Shown here: positions 20,701 through 31,551 of the stretch, one piece after another | Layout of the letters: every line of letters starts with the position of its first letter | Position numbering within the stretch: the stretch's first letter is position 1 | Origin: Scenedesmus sp. ARA3 | Lineage: Eukaryota > Chlorophyta > Chlorophyceae > Sphaeropleales > Scenedesmaceae | Assembly: GCA_004335835.1 (NCBI GenBank) | Contig: RWJK01000364.1 | Coordinates: 29,579 to 93,578, forward strand | DNA: 64,000 nucleotides | Direction: 5' to 3' | Notes under the pieces: generated by a model | What the model saw: only the letters and a program-made list of their open reading frames with translations | Told to the model about the DNA's origin: nothing | Databases searched by the model: none | Made by a program: the position numbers and the translations under genes

Positions 20701-23700
20701 GCACGCACGCACACACACAACATACAACCGAATGAAAGCTAGCAGTAGCACCTGTGAGCCCCTGCACCCACCTCCGACACAAACGGCGTCGGCTGGAAGC
20801 AGCGCCGCGTGCGCAGCAGCACCACCAGCTGGCTGCGTAGCACGATCCCCATGATGTGCTGCTCGCAATCCGCTGCTCCACTAATAACCGCAAAACCATT
20901 GTGTGCCGTGCTCCGCAGCACCTCCAGGATGCGGCCAACCCTCTCCACACGCGAAAAGGTGACAGCGGGCTGCCCTGCTGCTTCGACGGCTGTGATGTGG
21001 CGCATTAGGCTATGCGGGTGGGGCTCCAGGTACGGTAGCTGCTTCAGGTCGATCAGAGACTCGTAGATGGGCTTCACACCAGTGCCATCGCCAACAGCCT
21101 GCGCAGCACCATACCACAAGGATAAAAATATATCACATTGTGATATGCAGTGCTGGCGCTGTTTATGCAGGGGCCTAATGTATACTGCCCGAGGATAGGT
21201 AACAGCAGTGCAAGGTCTGTGGTTGCATCCCGCTGCGCTCCTCATGCGTGCATCAACTGACAACGCCCTGAGCGCGCAGCAGAGCCATGGGCGTACACAC
21301 TGCCGGAAACAAACACTACAATACACCAGACATGTCCTGTGCCGCCAGAGAACATTTGAAAATGCCAGAGAACATTCAAATTGCCAGAGAACTGCTTGAG
21401 ATGCCCACCTTGGCCACCAGCGCCATCATCGGGAGCAGAGCCATGCGTGTACACATTGCCGACAACATTCAAAAGTGCCAGAGAACTCCTTGAACTGCCC
21501 ACCTTGGCCACCAGCGTCACCAGCATCATCATCGGCAGCAGCGCCAGGTTGCTAGTCAGCTCCAGCAGCATCACACACGTCGCCACAGTCATGCGCATGC
21601 AGCCACCAAGGAAGCTGGCCGCTCCCAGCAGCGCATATGTCCCTTCATCAATCGAATGCGTGCCGGGGCGCATGTCTGCCACAAACACTCCCACCAGCCG
21701 CCCGTATGCGGCCCCGCACAAGATGCTGGGCACAAACAAGCCGGTTGGGATTGCCACGCCGTACGATACAACTGCCAGGAAGAAGAACATGACCACGAAC
21801 GTGAGCAGCGTACTGACGCCGTACTCGTTCTTTGTCTGGCTGCTGAACAAGTTGCGGATCGCGTCGTCCTGCGTGTTGAAGAAGATCGTCGCCAGGTCGT
21901 TGTACGCGGGCCGCGCGCCGTAGCAGTTGAAGGAGACAAAGTTGCCGCTGTGGGAGTTGTCGGTGCGCGGGCAATCCTCGCCGGCATCTGGCGGGCACGG
22001 CTGCGCGGTTACGGCAAACATGTGTAGCAGCAGCACACATTTGTGTAGGTAAGGGTGTGAATAATGGTGAAGAGCCTAAGCAGGGTCACAAAACGCAGCA
22101 ATGCAGCAACGCGCGGCAAGGGCAAGCGCCAAACACGCGGAAGCGTGTGCGAGACAGCTTGTGGGAGCCCATGCAGGATTGCAGATGCACGAGTGTGCAT
22201 GCTATGACAAAAGCACCACACAAACGCCTGTACGGGTTACACTGGCATCCACAGTTGTCGGTGCGCGGGCAATCCTCGCCGGCATCTGGCGGGCACGGCT
22301 GCGCGGTTATGGCAAGCATGTGCAGCAACACACACACATAAAAAGAATGAGGGTGGTGGTGGGAGTCCATGCAGGGTTACAGATGTGGTGACGCTGCTGC
22401 AGTTGTTCGTACAAGCCTGCAATCACCGGCATTCTGGAGTGCTTGCACGGACTGCAATGATATACCAGCATGACATCCAGCACAAACCCACCAGACACGC
22501 TGTGCGGCAAGAACAGCAGCACACACACAGCACCTTGTGCAGGTTCTGTCAGTAGTTCAGGTACCACACACCTGACTAGCAAGCCTTCCTTCGCCCCTAC
22601 TACCTCACGCCGACGTAAGACGGTCCCAGATCTCACATGTAGCAGCCTATTTCCTGCAACTGCTGTAGCAGGGTCCCCCACCTGGCAGGCCACCATCATC
22701 GGCAGCAGAAATGACACCGTGCTCGTCAGCAGCGCCGCAGCCAGGCCCTCCCACAGCCGCCCCCTTGGCCCATACTTGAGCAGCCGCTGCTTGCGCCAGC
22801 CAGCCAGCAGCGCGTTAAGGTGGTTGAAGCAGCTGCCCAGCAGCCCGCCGATCACGCCCAGCAGCAGCATCGGCAGCAGCTCCAGGAACTCAAAGTTTTC
22901 CTGCAAGCATAAAAGAATCACATAGTTGTCAAATGAGGCGATGTGATCATGCATTAAGATGCAGGGGTGTGTTGCCCAACATGCTGGTTGCATGGCTTTG
23001 TGGTGCGCATGCACACTCGCCATTCGACTTGCTGCTACAGTGCAGCAGCTCTGCTTCAACCATGGCTTATTGCCCTCTGTGATGTCATACAGCGCATGTC
23101 GACATGAACTGCTTAATACGCCTGTTTCTGGTTTGTGTGGTTAGTGCGCTTGCACTGGTATTTCACTGGCAGTTCTGGTGTGTGTGGTTAGTGCGCATAC
23201 ACTGGTGGTTCACTGAAAGTTATTTTGCCTGCTCTGACCTGCAGCAGTCCTGGCCCAAACAGCGGGCTCACCTGCCCCTCTGTGATCTCATACAGCGGGA
23301 AGCCGCCAGCACCAAAGAAGCCACACGAGCCGGTCTTGTCATTGCTGCAGATGCGCATCAGCGTGCGCACTACACAGCAGCAGCAGGAGGAGCAGCAGCA
23401 GCAGCAGCAGAAGCAACGGCAGCCACAAGACCCACGCCGTGTTCAAGAGTGCCTTACTGAGGAGTGAGGTGACTTGCGAGTGCATGTAGGCAGCTGCAAA
23501 GGCACCTGTTGATCATGTGCATTTGGTTTGCAGCAACATCTGGAGCGAAAACACATGCTTCGCGACACCTTGGACAGTGAAACACCAGTGAAACAATCTG
23601 CGGCGCACTGCCGCACGTGCTCGCCACCTCACCTGCCACGCTGACCACTGCTGTGGTGAAGAACGCGTACCACAGCAGCTGGTTCCTGAACCAACTGGTC

Positions 23701-26700
23701 ATCTCCTCAAGCGCAAACAGCACCCCGCCGACAGGTGCGCGGAAGGCAGCAGCCACGCCTGCATACATGCATACAACATACGTTTTGAGCTAGGACATGG
23801 TGATTACATGTGGGTCCTGGCACCATCTGAATCACATACGTTGTCCGAGCATCACACAGCTGCTGCATCAGCACGTGCATTGCTCCCATGCACAGGAGGG
23901 ACCGCCATTGCAGGTGCAACCTAGCTAGCATTGATTGGCGCAGGCCAGCGTCCTCCCCCTTCGCCATCGAAGCACCTGTTATGCTAGCAGACGAGTCTGC
24001 TGCTTGCTGGGGAAGTGTGTGCTGCACATGTCACCCACTGCTGCACCACGCTGCTTGGCAATGCCTTGAGGGATCGGCTGGTGATGAGCTCTCTGCACAT
24101 GTCCTCTGCTGCCATGCATGTACATGTTGCAAAGGAGGCCAGGTCAGGGCACAAACACGCTGGTGCTCTGCTGCTGCTGCTGTTGCGTACCTGCTGCTGC
24201 ACCACACGCCACCATGTCTGCCCTGTCCCGGTCATTCCAGAAGCGTCTGAACCAAGGAAAATGATTGCTGCTGGAGCCGCCCTGTAAGCATACAAGGAAG
24301 AACATGTCATGACGCGACAGCACATGCAGACACAGCTGTAATGCTGCAGGAGATGCGCTGCTCTGCATTGGAACTACGCCCAGACTGGCACACACGCACG
24401 CACACAACACCTGGAAACGGCATCCTGGCACGGCAACCAGACATCCACACAGCATGGCCACAAACTGCTGAATTTGTGGGTGACTTCCACTGAAAGTCAG
24501 AGGGCGGATAACGGTCACCTGACAACCCCTGACTTCCTGTGACAACCACTCACTGCGTGTCACGCGGCTGGCGACCTGTGACCTCTGCCTCAAAACCAAC
24601 CTCACGCCACCTCCCGCCCCTCTACTATGAAACAGCGGCAACCTGCGTGCCGCGGAGCAAACACTGCATGGCCACACGCACGCACACCAGCATCCCTCAA
24701 GCCTCACATTGTTTGCCAAACGCCCTACATGGCCAAATCAACAATCACACCACCACCAGCAGCCAGTCACCTGGCTGATGAGCGCCCCCAGGCATGCGCC
24801 TGCATGCACAAAGGGCCCCTCCTTTCCCACTGCCAGCCCTCCAGCCACAGCCCCCACTGAGCCCAGCAGCTTGACCAGCAGCGTGTTCCACAGGAAGATG
24901 CCGGGCACGTCGATGCCGTTGAGGTACGACTGCACGCAGAAGATACACAAGAATGAGAGGCAGGGGATGATGATTACGCTGCACATGGCACGCTAGTTGG
25001 GGAGTCGCGGGAAGTCAAACCTTGGTTGCGTGCCAGCAGGATGCTCCCGCATTGCCCGGTTCATGTGAACTCGGCACAACAGCAGAACCCCCTGCAGGAT
25101 GCAGGTGCAACATGCCTTGCGACAGCAACCCACTGAGTGCCAAAGTGCAGCCTGGTTGACCTCTGCTCACCTTCACTTCTGCGATGCCGCTGCCAGCAGC
25201 AGCTGGTGCGTAGTTCACAGTGACGTACACGCTCACGCCAATGAGCACGCAGTTGACCAGCACATACACCAGGAATGATGCCACCGGCTGGCCTCGCTCC
25301 AGCAGCGTCAGCGTTGCCCAAAACTTGAAGCCGCTGATGTTTTCCACACCAAGGTTGACAGCAAATGCCGCAGCAGCGGTGATCACGCCTGGATTGTGCG
25401 TGTTGTCGAGCAGCAGATGGGAGGCGCGCAGCAGCAAGGGTAGGTGCATGTGCTGAGTGGCAATGCATGAAGTGAGGTTCACTTGCAAGTGAACATTTGT
25501 TGCAGGCACTGACACATACAGTCTGATGCTGCGAGTATGTCTCCATCGGCTGAAGTACGCAGCCTGCTGCTGCTGCTACTGCTGTGCAGCTGCTGCATCA
25601 GCCTGCCATGCAAGTGCTGCTTTAACTTCTGCGCTGCTGCTGCTGCGGCTGCTGCTGCTGCTGCTGATGATGATATTGATGGTGACGTAGTTGAAGATGG
25701 CAATGATGATGACCGAACGCCAATGCCGCTGAACCAAAAGGGGCAAATGCGCTGCTGCCGCCAGCTGCCAAATCACCTAACGCAAAGCACATGGTCCACT
25801 TGGCGCCGCTCTTGAAGATGTGGTCAAAATGGGTGCGAGCAGCAGTGTCGGTCCGGTACACTGCAATCAGCAGCAGCAGCCAACGGCAATCCTGATGTGC
25901 TTGACCATGTGAACTGAAACATGTGCGCAGGCAGCAGCCAGACCCCAGAGCATTTATAGCACCACCAGATGACTGGCTTGCTGCGTTGGTAGCAGCGCTA
26001 ACACTGCGCAGGTCCGCTGTGCATCCTGCAAGGAACTAGCAACACAGAAGGCAGCACAGCAGTGCTGCTGTTGTGCGTGTGGTTTCTACTCTAGTGCAGA
26101 TCCTTCCCTTGCCTGCGCTGCACATGCGCCAACCCTAGCTACAGCTGCGCTGCAATCTGTGCGCGCCTGCTGCTGTGGGGGCATCATTCTCGTATTCAGA
26201 AGCATCACAACTTGCCCACCTGTGTTTTCAACCAGCTCATAGTCCAAACTTTCGAAGTTTGGAGCTCTGCCTGGCGCAGCCCCGCTGCTGCCTGCCGTAT
26301 CAGCAGCGCTGAAGCCTGGCACTGCATCTGATCTGCCTGCTGCTGCAGCTGCTGCGGACGAGCCTGCTGCTCCCCTGGTATGGTTGTGCAAGCTGCTGAA
26401 CGGCAGCCGCTGCTGCTGTTGGCTGCTGCTGATGCTGCCTGCAGGGCCGCCTGGGGCAGTTTCAAACGCTGCTGAGGCTTTGCTGCTGACACGGGATGGA
26501 TGCTGAAGCACATACAATCATTTGATGTACAAGCAGGGTGAATATGGAGATTGTGAGAACAGCTTGGTTAGCACACGGGGCAGGTGAAATGCGGGTGAAG
26601 TTGTACATGGTATGCACTGCTTGCGTGCCAGGGCTTGAGCGTCATAGCAGCTGCCATTACACTGGCAAACACGTTGGACGTTGAGCAGCTATCCTTCTGC

Positions 26701-26909
26701 TTGCATGTCCTGCAATGATGATGCTCTGCATGTTCCATGTAGGTTGCTGTTAACTGTGTGCCGTTGCGGCACATCATCGGTCCGCAGCGCACCTGCAGCA
26801 ATGACTGCCGTTCATCTGCATCAGGCTCCCCGGTGCTCGGCTGCAGCCCAGTGAAGTATCCATTAGGCCCCCGTAGGCTGCTGCTGGCAGGGACCACGCC
26901 AAATGACAT
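17738..26909 (-). CDS. CLC-family chloride channel/transporter with two CBS domains
   Basis: Fourteen exons on - (26909-26793, 26502-26220, 25860-25777, 25388-25171, 24929-24771, 24281-24191, 23758-23633, 23369-23272, 22900-22682, 22000-21503, 21098-20772, 19858-19700, 18802-18637, 18297-17738) give 1034 residues, every junction in frame. Plant-type ESLDYE precedes the membrane domain (123-128). CLC signatures follow: GSGIAEVK (227-234; Ser at the anion-selectivity position, Ala replacing the usual Pro), GKEGPFVH with gating Glu 271, [12 protein letters not shown] with the proton-pathway Glu ~336, and [15 protein letters not shown]. Gating plus proton glutamates predict a 2Cl-/H+ exchanger type. 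CBS1 is in exon 11; CBS2 spans exons 12-13 ([17 protein letters not shown]...[10 protein letters not shown]). The 185-residue Ala/Ser/Gly-rich tail ends [14 protein letters not shown]. Probably an endomembrane or plastid protein. Introns near exons 10, 12 and 13 carry partial exon copies. Confidence 0.93.
18769..19270 (-). repeat. tandem copies of the CBS2-exon 5' end
   Basis: Five copies, including the functional edge of exon 13, start near 18770, 18880, 18981, 19081 and 19201 (spacing 100-120 bases). Each carries the acceptor region and the first ~12 codons ([12 protein letters not shown] in copies 1, 2, 3 and 5; copy 4 is mutated), then diverges into shared intron sequence. The array lies in intron 12. 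Confidence 0.9.
19439..19600 (-). repeat. degenerate copy of the 3' end of CLC exon 12
   Basis: About 80 bases of the functional exon 12 end (19690-19790), with its donor, are repeated inside intron 12. The copy lacks the bases for the DLGP residues and is frame-disrupted. A shorter third fragment (the donor-side 23 bases) follows near 19567. Confidence 0.8.
19795..20395 (-). repeat. tandem copies of the 5' end of CLC exon 12
   Basis: Five copies of the acceptor and first ~15 codons of exon 12 ([16 protein letters not shown]), with the shared GCTGGTAGCT word near 19828, 19964, 20104, 20224 and 20341 (spacing 117-140 bases). The lowest-coordinate copy is the functional one; the others precede it in transcript order, each with a CTGCGCAG-type acceptor. 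Confidence 0.9.
20636..20721. repeat. alternating CA/CG microsatellite
   Basis: A run of alternating purine-pyrimidine dinucleotides (CA, CG) including a pure CG stretch of about 18 bases, in CLC intron 11. This composition favours Z-DNA. Confidence 0.85.
21380..21440 (-). repeat. partial copy of the 3' end of CLC exon 10
   Basis: About 50 bases around ATGCCCACCTTGGCCACCAG repeat the functional exon 10 end and donor at 21490-21540. The flanks also share GCCAGAGAAC and the preceding intron words, so a unit of about 100 bases was duplicated. Confidence 0.75.
22250..22330 (-). repeat. partial copy of the 5' end of CLC exon 10
   Basis: Around 75 bases nearly identical to 21955-22035, containing the exon 10 acceptor and the codons for [15 protein letters not shown], placed 290 bases upstream in transcript order. 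The copy then runs into intron sequence. Confidence 0.85.
23119..23215. repeat. short tandem duplication in CLC intron 8
   Basis: Two ~47-base units sharing GTGTGGTTAGTGCGC and a following CACTGGT...TTCACTG block. It is non-coding and adjacent to exon 8. Confidence 0.75.
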
Positions 26910-27635
26910 GGCACCACTGCCAGCACTGCCAGCGCTGCACTGTGCTCAAGCCAGCTCCTGCAAGCGCGGCACTGATATGCTGCTGTGGGTTGGATGCCTG
27001 GTGCTGCTCGCCAGCAGGGAACAGTAGGAGAAACGCCTAGTGTTATGTATTGCCGGCAGTGCTGGTGGTTTGGTAAGTAAGGGATTTGAAAGTGCTGAGG
27101 GACAGAGTGTGTACCAGCTGCTGTTGGAATAGTTAATGGCAGGGCCTTGGCACAGCGTGAAGCCTACGGGATGCAGTCAGCTGGTACAACCGAACTGTAG
27201 TTCTATTGAGGACAGGAGCAGATGTCCGAGTCAGGCGTGGACGGAACGTCTGCTGATCAGTTGCAAGCAGTCATGAACAGCAGTGGTGTTCCAACCACTA
27301 CCCGTGCTGATGTTTTCACTTGATATCACACGTGCGGCACTGCACGACAACATATGTCAAAGCCAGTGCTGAGCAATGTGCACACTGAAAGGACAAACAG
27401 ATAACAGCGTCATGGTTGTGTAGGGACGCGACAATAATGCAAGCATCGCTTGGGTGATGCTGTGATATGTTGCTACCCACACTGTTTATTATTACACGGT
27501 CAATTGCACGGCTTTGTTTCCTGTCATATCCAGCACACCAAAGTGTCAGCAGCAGCACTCAATTTGTGGACCTCAAAACTTGCTGCAAGTCAAGGAGGAG
27601 GTCGAACTGTTCAAAAGGAACCAGCACACGGGGAA
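26910..27635. promoter_or_regulatory. shared promoter region of CLC (-) and mTERF (+)
   Basis: About 725 bases between the two divergent start codons. No coding exon is supported and no specific promoter element can be named. Confidence 0.4.
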
Positions 27636-29722
27636 ATGGACATAATGCTGCGCCGCAACTGCTCGTGCCTTCATGCACAGAAGAGCAGCAGGCACCACAT
27701 GCAGTCACAACGTGCACCATGCATGGTGCCCTTTGCACAGCAACCCCACCTCAACAGCAACTTGCAGCTGAGGGGTGACCTCTGCGTAGCTGCAGCAGGC
27801 AACGTGCAGGCCACTCCAGTTATGAAGTCTGGTGAGCACGGCGGACGACAGCACTCTGGTTGACAGCTGTCAGATGCAAGGCCACAGGCGATGGCCAAGT
27901 GCACATCAGTGGTCAGCAGCCAGGCTCTGAACACGCAGCAGCAACTGAATTTCGTCCAGCTGACAGCATTGCGGGGCTCTCATTTTGCGGCTTGTTACAT
28001 GCATGAGCACATGGCTTCAGGAGGTTAGCTTGACTGACTGAGTTTGGTCAGTAAGCTTGCAGCGCAGGTCGGCAGCGTTCAGCCGGCTGCTGCAGCTCCT
28101 GACACCACTACTGCTGCTGCGCTGCAGGCATGCAGGGTCAGGTCGACACAACATACCTAGCAGCAGCCAACTACCTGAAGACCATTGGCTTCACCAACAC
28201 AGCAGAGATTGCACGCGTGCTGGACATCGCCATGAACCCCAACTCGCTGTTCGTGCAGTACAATGATGCCAAGCGCTCGACAAACGTCAACGTGAGTTGC
28301 TGATGTTCATATAATTAAGCCGTCGTCAGCGCATCAGCAGTCGTCATCAGGAACCGCAGATGTTTGTATGCCTTGTGCAGCAACAGACCAGCAGCTTGCT
28401 GGAGCAGCCAGCCAGAGTGTAGCAGTCGTGGGGTCTGCCTTCTGCTGCCAGCAGCTGGTCAACGTGTACCTGGCCTGGCCAGCTGCTTGGCAGGCGCTTT
28501 GGCAGTTGCTGGCTGCAGCATCTGGCAACTGCACACACATCGCAGCTGCCTGATTCATGTGTTGGCACGCACTACTGGCGTGTCGGCTGCACCAGCTGAG
28601 CTGTAGGGTTGAAACATAGAGCCACACCGGCCCGGTCTAGCAAAGGCATCTTGAACAACATGCAGAGCCAATCGGCGGTGCGTGCATATGCTTCTTGTTA
28701 GCTCTAAGAAGCAGCTTCAACTCACCGTGCAAGCCCGGTGCGTCATGACACGGAATAATCGTGCTGCGGTGCTGCTGCGCTGCACTGCAGGCGCGGCCGC
28801 TGACGGTAGAAGATGACATGCAGCCAGTGGTGGGCTTCTTTGTACAGCAGGGGCTGTCAACGCAGCAGATAGTGCAGGTGCGTCTTACTTATATTCACTC
28901 TACCTGGCCGGCATTGCAGCTGGCAGGCAAGCAGTAGCTGGTGCACACCTGTATCTGCCTCAAGGGCTTCGTGAGCAGCACAGGTTCTAGGGTCTGTGCA
29001 ATTGTATAACAAGTCGGGCCAGGAGGTTATGGCCGCGTTGTATGCATGTGTCGCCTGACTGCATCATCATCTGCCTGCCTGCCTGCCTGTTTGCTTGCCT
29101 GCCTGCCTCACGCATTGCTTGCGCGACCGCCTGCATTTCATCAACACTGCAGGTCATCACAGCGCACCCGCCCGTGCTCAGTTACGACGTGGCTGGCCGG
29201 CTGCAGCCCTTCTGGGAGTACATGGCATCCATAGGCGTGCCCGACGTCGCTGCTGCTGTCGCGAGGCGGCCGTCGCTGCTGGGTCTGGATGTGGACGCAA
29301 ACCTGCGCAAGATCGTGGACTACCTGCAGGTGTGTTTGCTGGCGCTGTGCTGTGGTGCATTGTATGCCAATGTTAGCATGCTGCATGCTGCGGCAGCCAC
29401 GAGGAGCGTGGGATAGGACAGCCTGTCAACACCGCAGCAGTCAATGCTGCTGTCGCAAGGCCCTCAGTCCTAGGCTAGCCTGGTCCTGCTAGCATTGTCC
29501 GCTCGCTGCAGAGCAGGCTTTTGCATCTTGTTGTTTATATACGCGGTGGCTGCTTGCAGGAGTTTGCGTGACTAGCTGTGTCACAGCACAGGCAAGTGAC
29601 TGCCTGCAGTGGTGCCTGGTTAGGTCTGCGCCAGCAACTGCCACTGCTGCTGTCTGCGCTGTTTGCAGTATGTTGAGACGCCGCCTGAGAAGATCGTGCA
29701 GTACATCACAACCACCATCTAA
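27636..29722 (+). CDS. mTERF-family organellar nucleic-acid-binding protein
   Basis: Five exons: 27636-27831, 28128-28291, 28791-28877, 29153-29329, 29669-29722; 225 residues, all junctions in frame. The first exon encodes an Arg/Ser/His/Gln-rich, acid-poor leader (MDIMLRRNCSCL...), typical of mitochondrial or plastid targeting; ATG 27645 is an alternative start. Exons 2-5 carry degenerate mTERF helical repeats: YLKTIGFTNTAEIARVL, then DDMQPVVGFFVQQGLSTQQI followed by VITAHPPVLSYDV, and LQPFWEYMASIGVPDVA followed by VARRPSLLGLDV. Each fits the family pattern of leucine-rich helices plus a P-x-L-L/L-x-x turn. mTERF proteins bind organellar DNA or RNA to control transcription, splicing or ribosome assembly. 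It is short for the family, with about three recognisable repeats. The first exon is supported by phase and composition only. Confidence 0.82.
29071..29109 (+). repeat. TGCC/TTGC tetranucleotide repeat in mTERF intron 3
   Basis: TGCC repeated about four times, a TGTTTGCT interruption, then three more TGCC units, upstream of the exon 4 acceptor. It resembles the CTTGC-rich intron at 1165-1343. Confidence 0.8.
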
Positions 29723-31551
29723 GCGGGTGTTAAGGAGCAGCAGCAGGTGTCCTGGCAGAGCTGGTTGAGTGGGCAAGTTGCCCTCCAGTTGCAGATAAGT
29801 TGCATCGGTTGGCCATGGCGAGGCCAAGGTAGCACCGCCTGTGGCCAGCTGGTGAAGCCTGCAGCTGCAGCGTGCGGCATCCATTTCGAGTGTAGTTTTG
29901 ATTCAGTTGGCAGCAGGCAGGATTGCAGCACTGCAGCAAGTTGAACATGATGATGATGACTGCAGCAAGTTATTGGTGCAACGCAGTGACATACCTGTGC
30001 TGATGTTACACCAGAATCTGGTTTCAAGGTGTTTTCAGTCCACGCCGTATTGGCCAACTCTAGCGCTCGATGCTGACGAGTGAAGCGGCAGGGCAATTGC
30101 CCTTGAAGCAGGTTGCTGTGCATCAATGCACTTAAGACTGTGTCTGGCATGACTGAGCAAGCTCTGGCACGATTTGAGGCTGCACAGGCCTGGGAGAACA
30201 GCAACGTCGTTTCACACAGTTACCACAGCATATGCACAGTCATTGCTCATGGTTGTGGCATGTATCGCCGTCAAACTCTCAGGTGCAGATCTAAAGCCAG
30301 ACCAGCGTGTGCTGTTGCCTGATCAGGCATGGCTTCAACAGCTGCATGACGGCCCGGGTGTAACAATAGTCAACAGATGCACTGGCTTTGTAAGAAGGCT
30401 CCGAGGTGGATGCACGCTCTGCCGCCCAATCTTGTGTGACGGTTGTGCTGGAACAACCATGGTGATCACCGGCTGCGGCCATGCACCCAGCAGAACATGC
30501 ACGAGTTGCTGCCACACCAGACATGCAAGGACACACGGGCCCAGCACATGATGTGCTCAACATGCCGCAAGTCGCACAGCTACGAGCAATACATGCACTG
30601 CATGCATTGTGCGCTTTGCCCCACAGCAAACTGCGCGTGATCCAGCAGCTTAGCACCGCCCACAACCCGGCCCCCTTGTGCAAAGTGTTGGCAGCAGATA
30701 CACACTGCATGCAGCCAGCTTAGTGATCCCTGAAATGCACGCGCTGCCGTCCACACAAAGTTCACAGAGAGGACGGCTGAGCATGAGTCAGCATGCAGTC
30801 TGTGGCAGAAAATAGTTGTGGCAGCTCTCCGTGCGATGTGCCGCACAAGAGGATGCTGCCATTTTGAAGGTCACGCGCGAGCTCAGATACAGGCCGCAAC
30901 TAACTTGTTCCAAGTCTGTCAATCAAGTACCTATGATGTTTAGTGCCCTGACATGCGGGCCAGAACAGACATGGCATGCTACTGTAGCGCTGCGACTTGC
31001 CGCACTGCAGCACAGCGCCGCCGCCTAAATCTGCACACGCCTGCTGCTTACACAGCAGCAGGCATCGCTAAACCATGCACACACAACGCAAGCCACAACA
31101 GCAAGACGCAAACCAACACAGGCAACAACGATGGATGTGCCTGTGCCACACTATGCTAACCCTGTCCCTTGACATCAGCTGCTGAATGGAGAACCCAGCC
31201 TGCTGCACCCGCATGCCACTGCTGTGGGACGGGGACACCCGTTTCAAAGCACACATGCTGCAGCACTACCGATGCATACACATCATGCCCTCACTGACTC
31301 TCTACCTAGGTGTAAGCATCGTGGTTGGAAGCCACACCAATCACAGGATATGCACTCAAACACAGTTGCGGTCGACTGCTGTTGTACATCCGTGGCTGCT
31401 CGCATTGATGTGGATGCAGCTGCAGAGCACACTGCACACCTTTCGTACGATGCGGCTGCCATGGCATCACCTGAATCCCTACGTTTGAATCCTAAAGCAC
31501 ACAATCGCGGCCTCACATGTGTCAGAGCGCAGGCGCACCTGCAGCACATGC
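29723..31551. other. convergent 3' region, no gene seen
   Basis: Between mTERF (+) and CBM20 (-). Open frames here are short and without family character. TGTAA occurs on + at 30359 and 30388 and on - at 31049-31053, giving 3' untranslated regions of roughly 650 and 500 bases. Confidence 0.5.

Noticed and set aside
25555..25776. Possible extra CLC exon with a hydrophobic frame next to exon 3
   Set aside because: Joining 25777 directly to 25388 restores the expected CLC helix in phase; the stretch between is CTG-rich intron.
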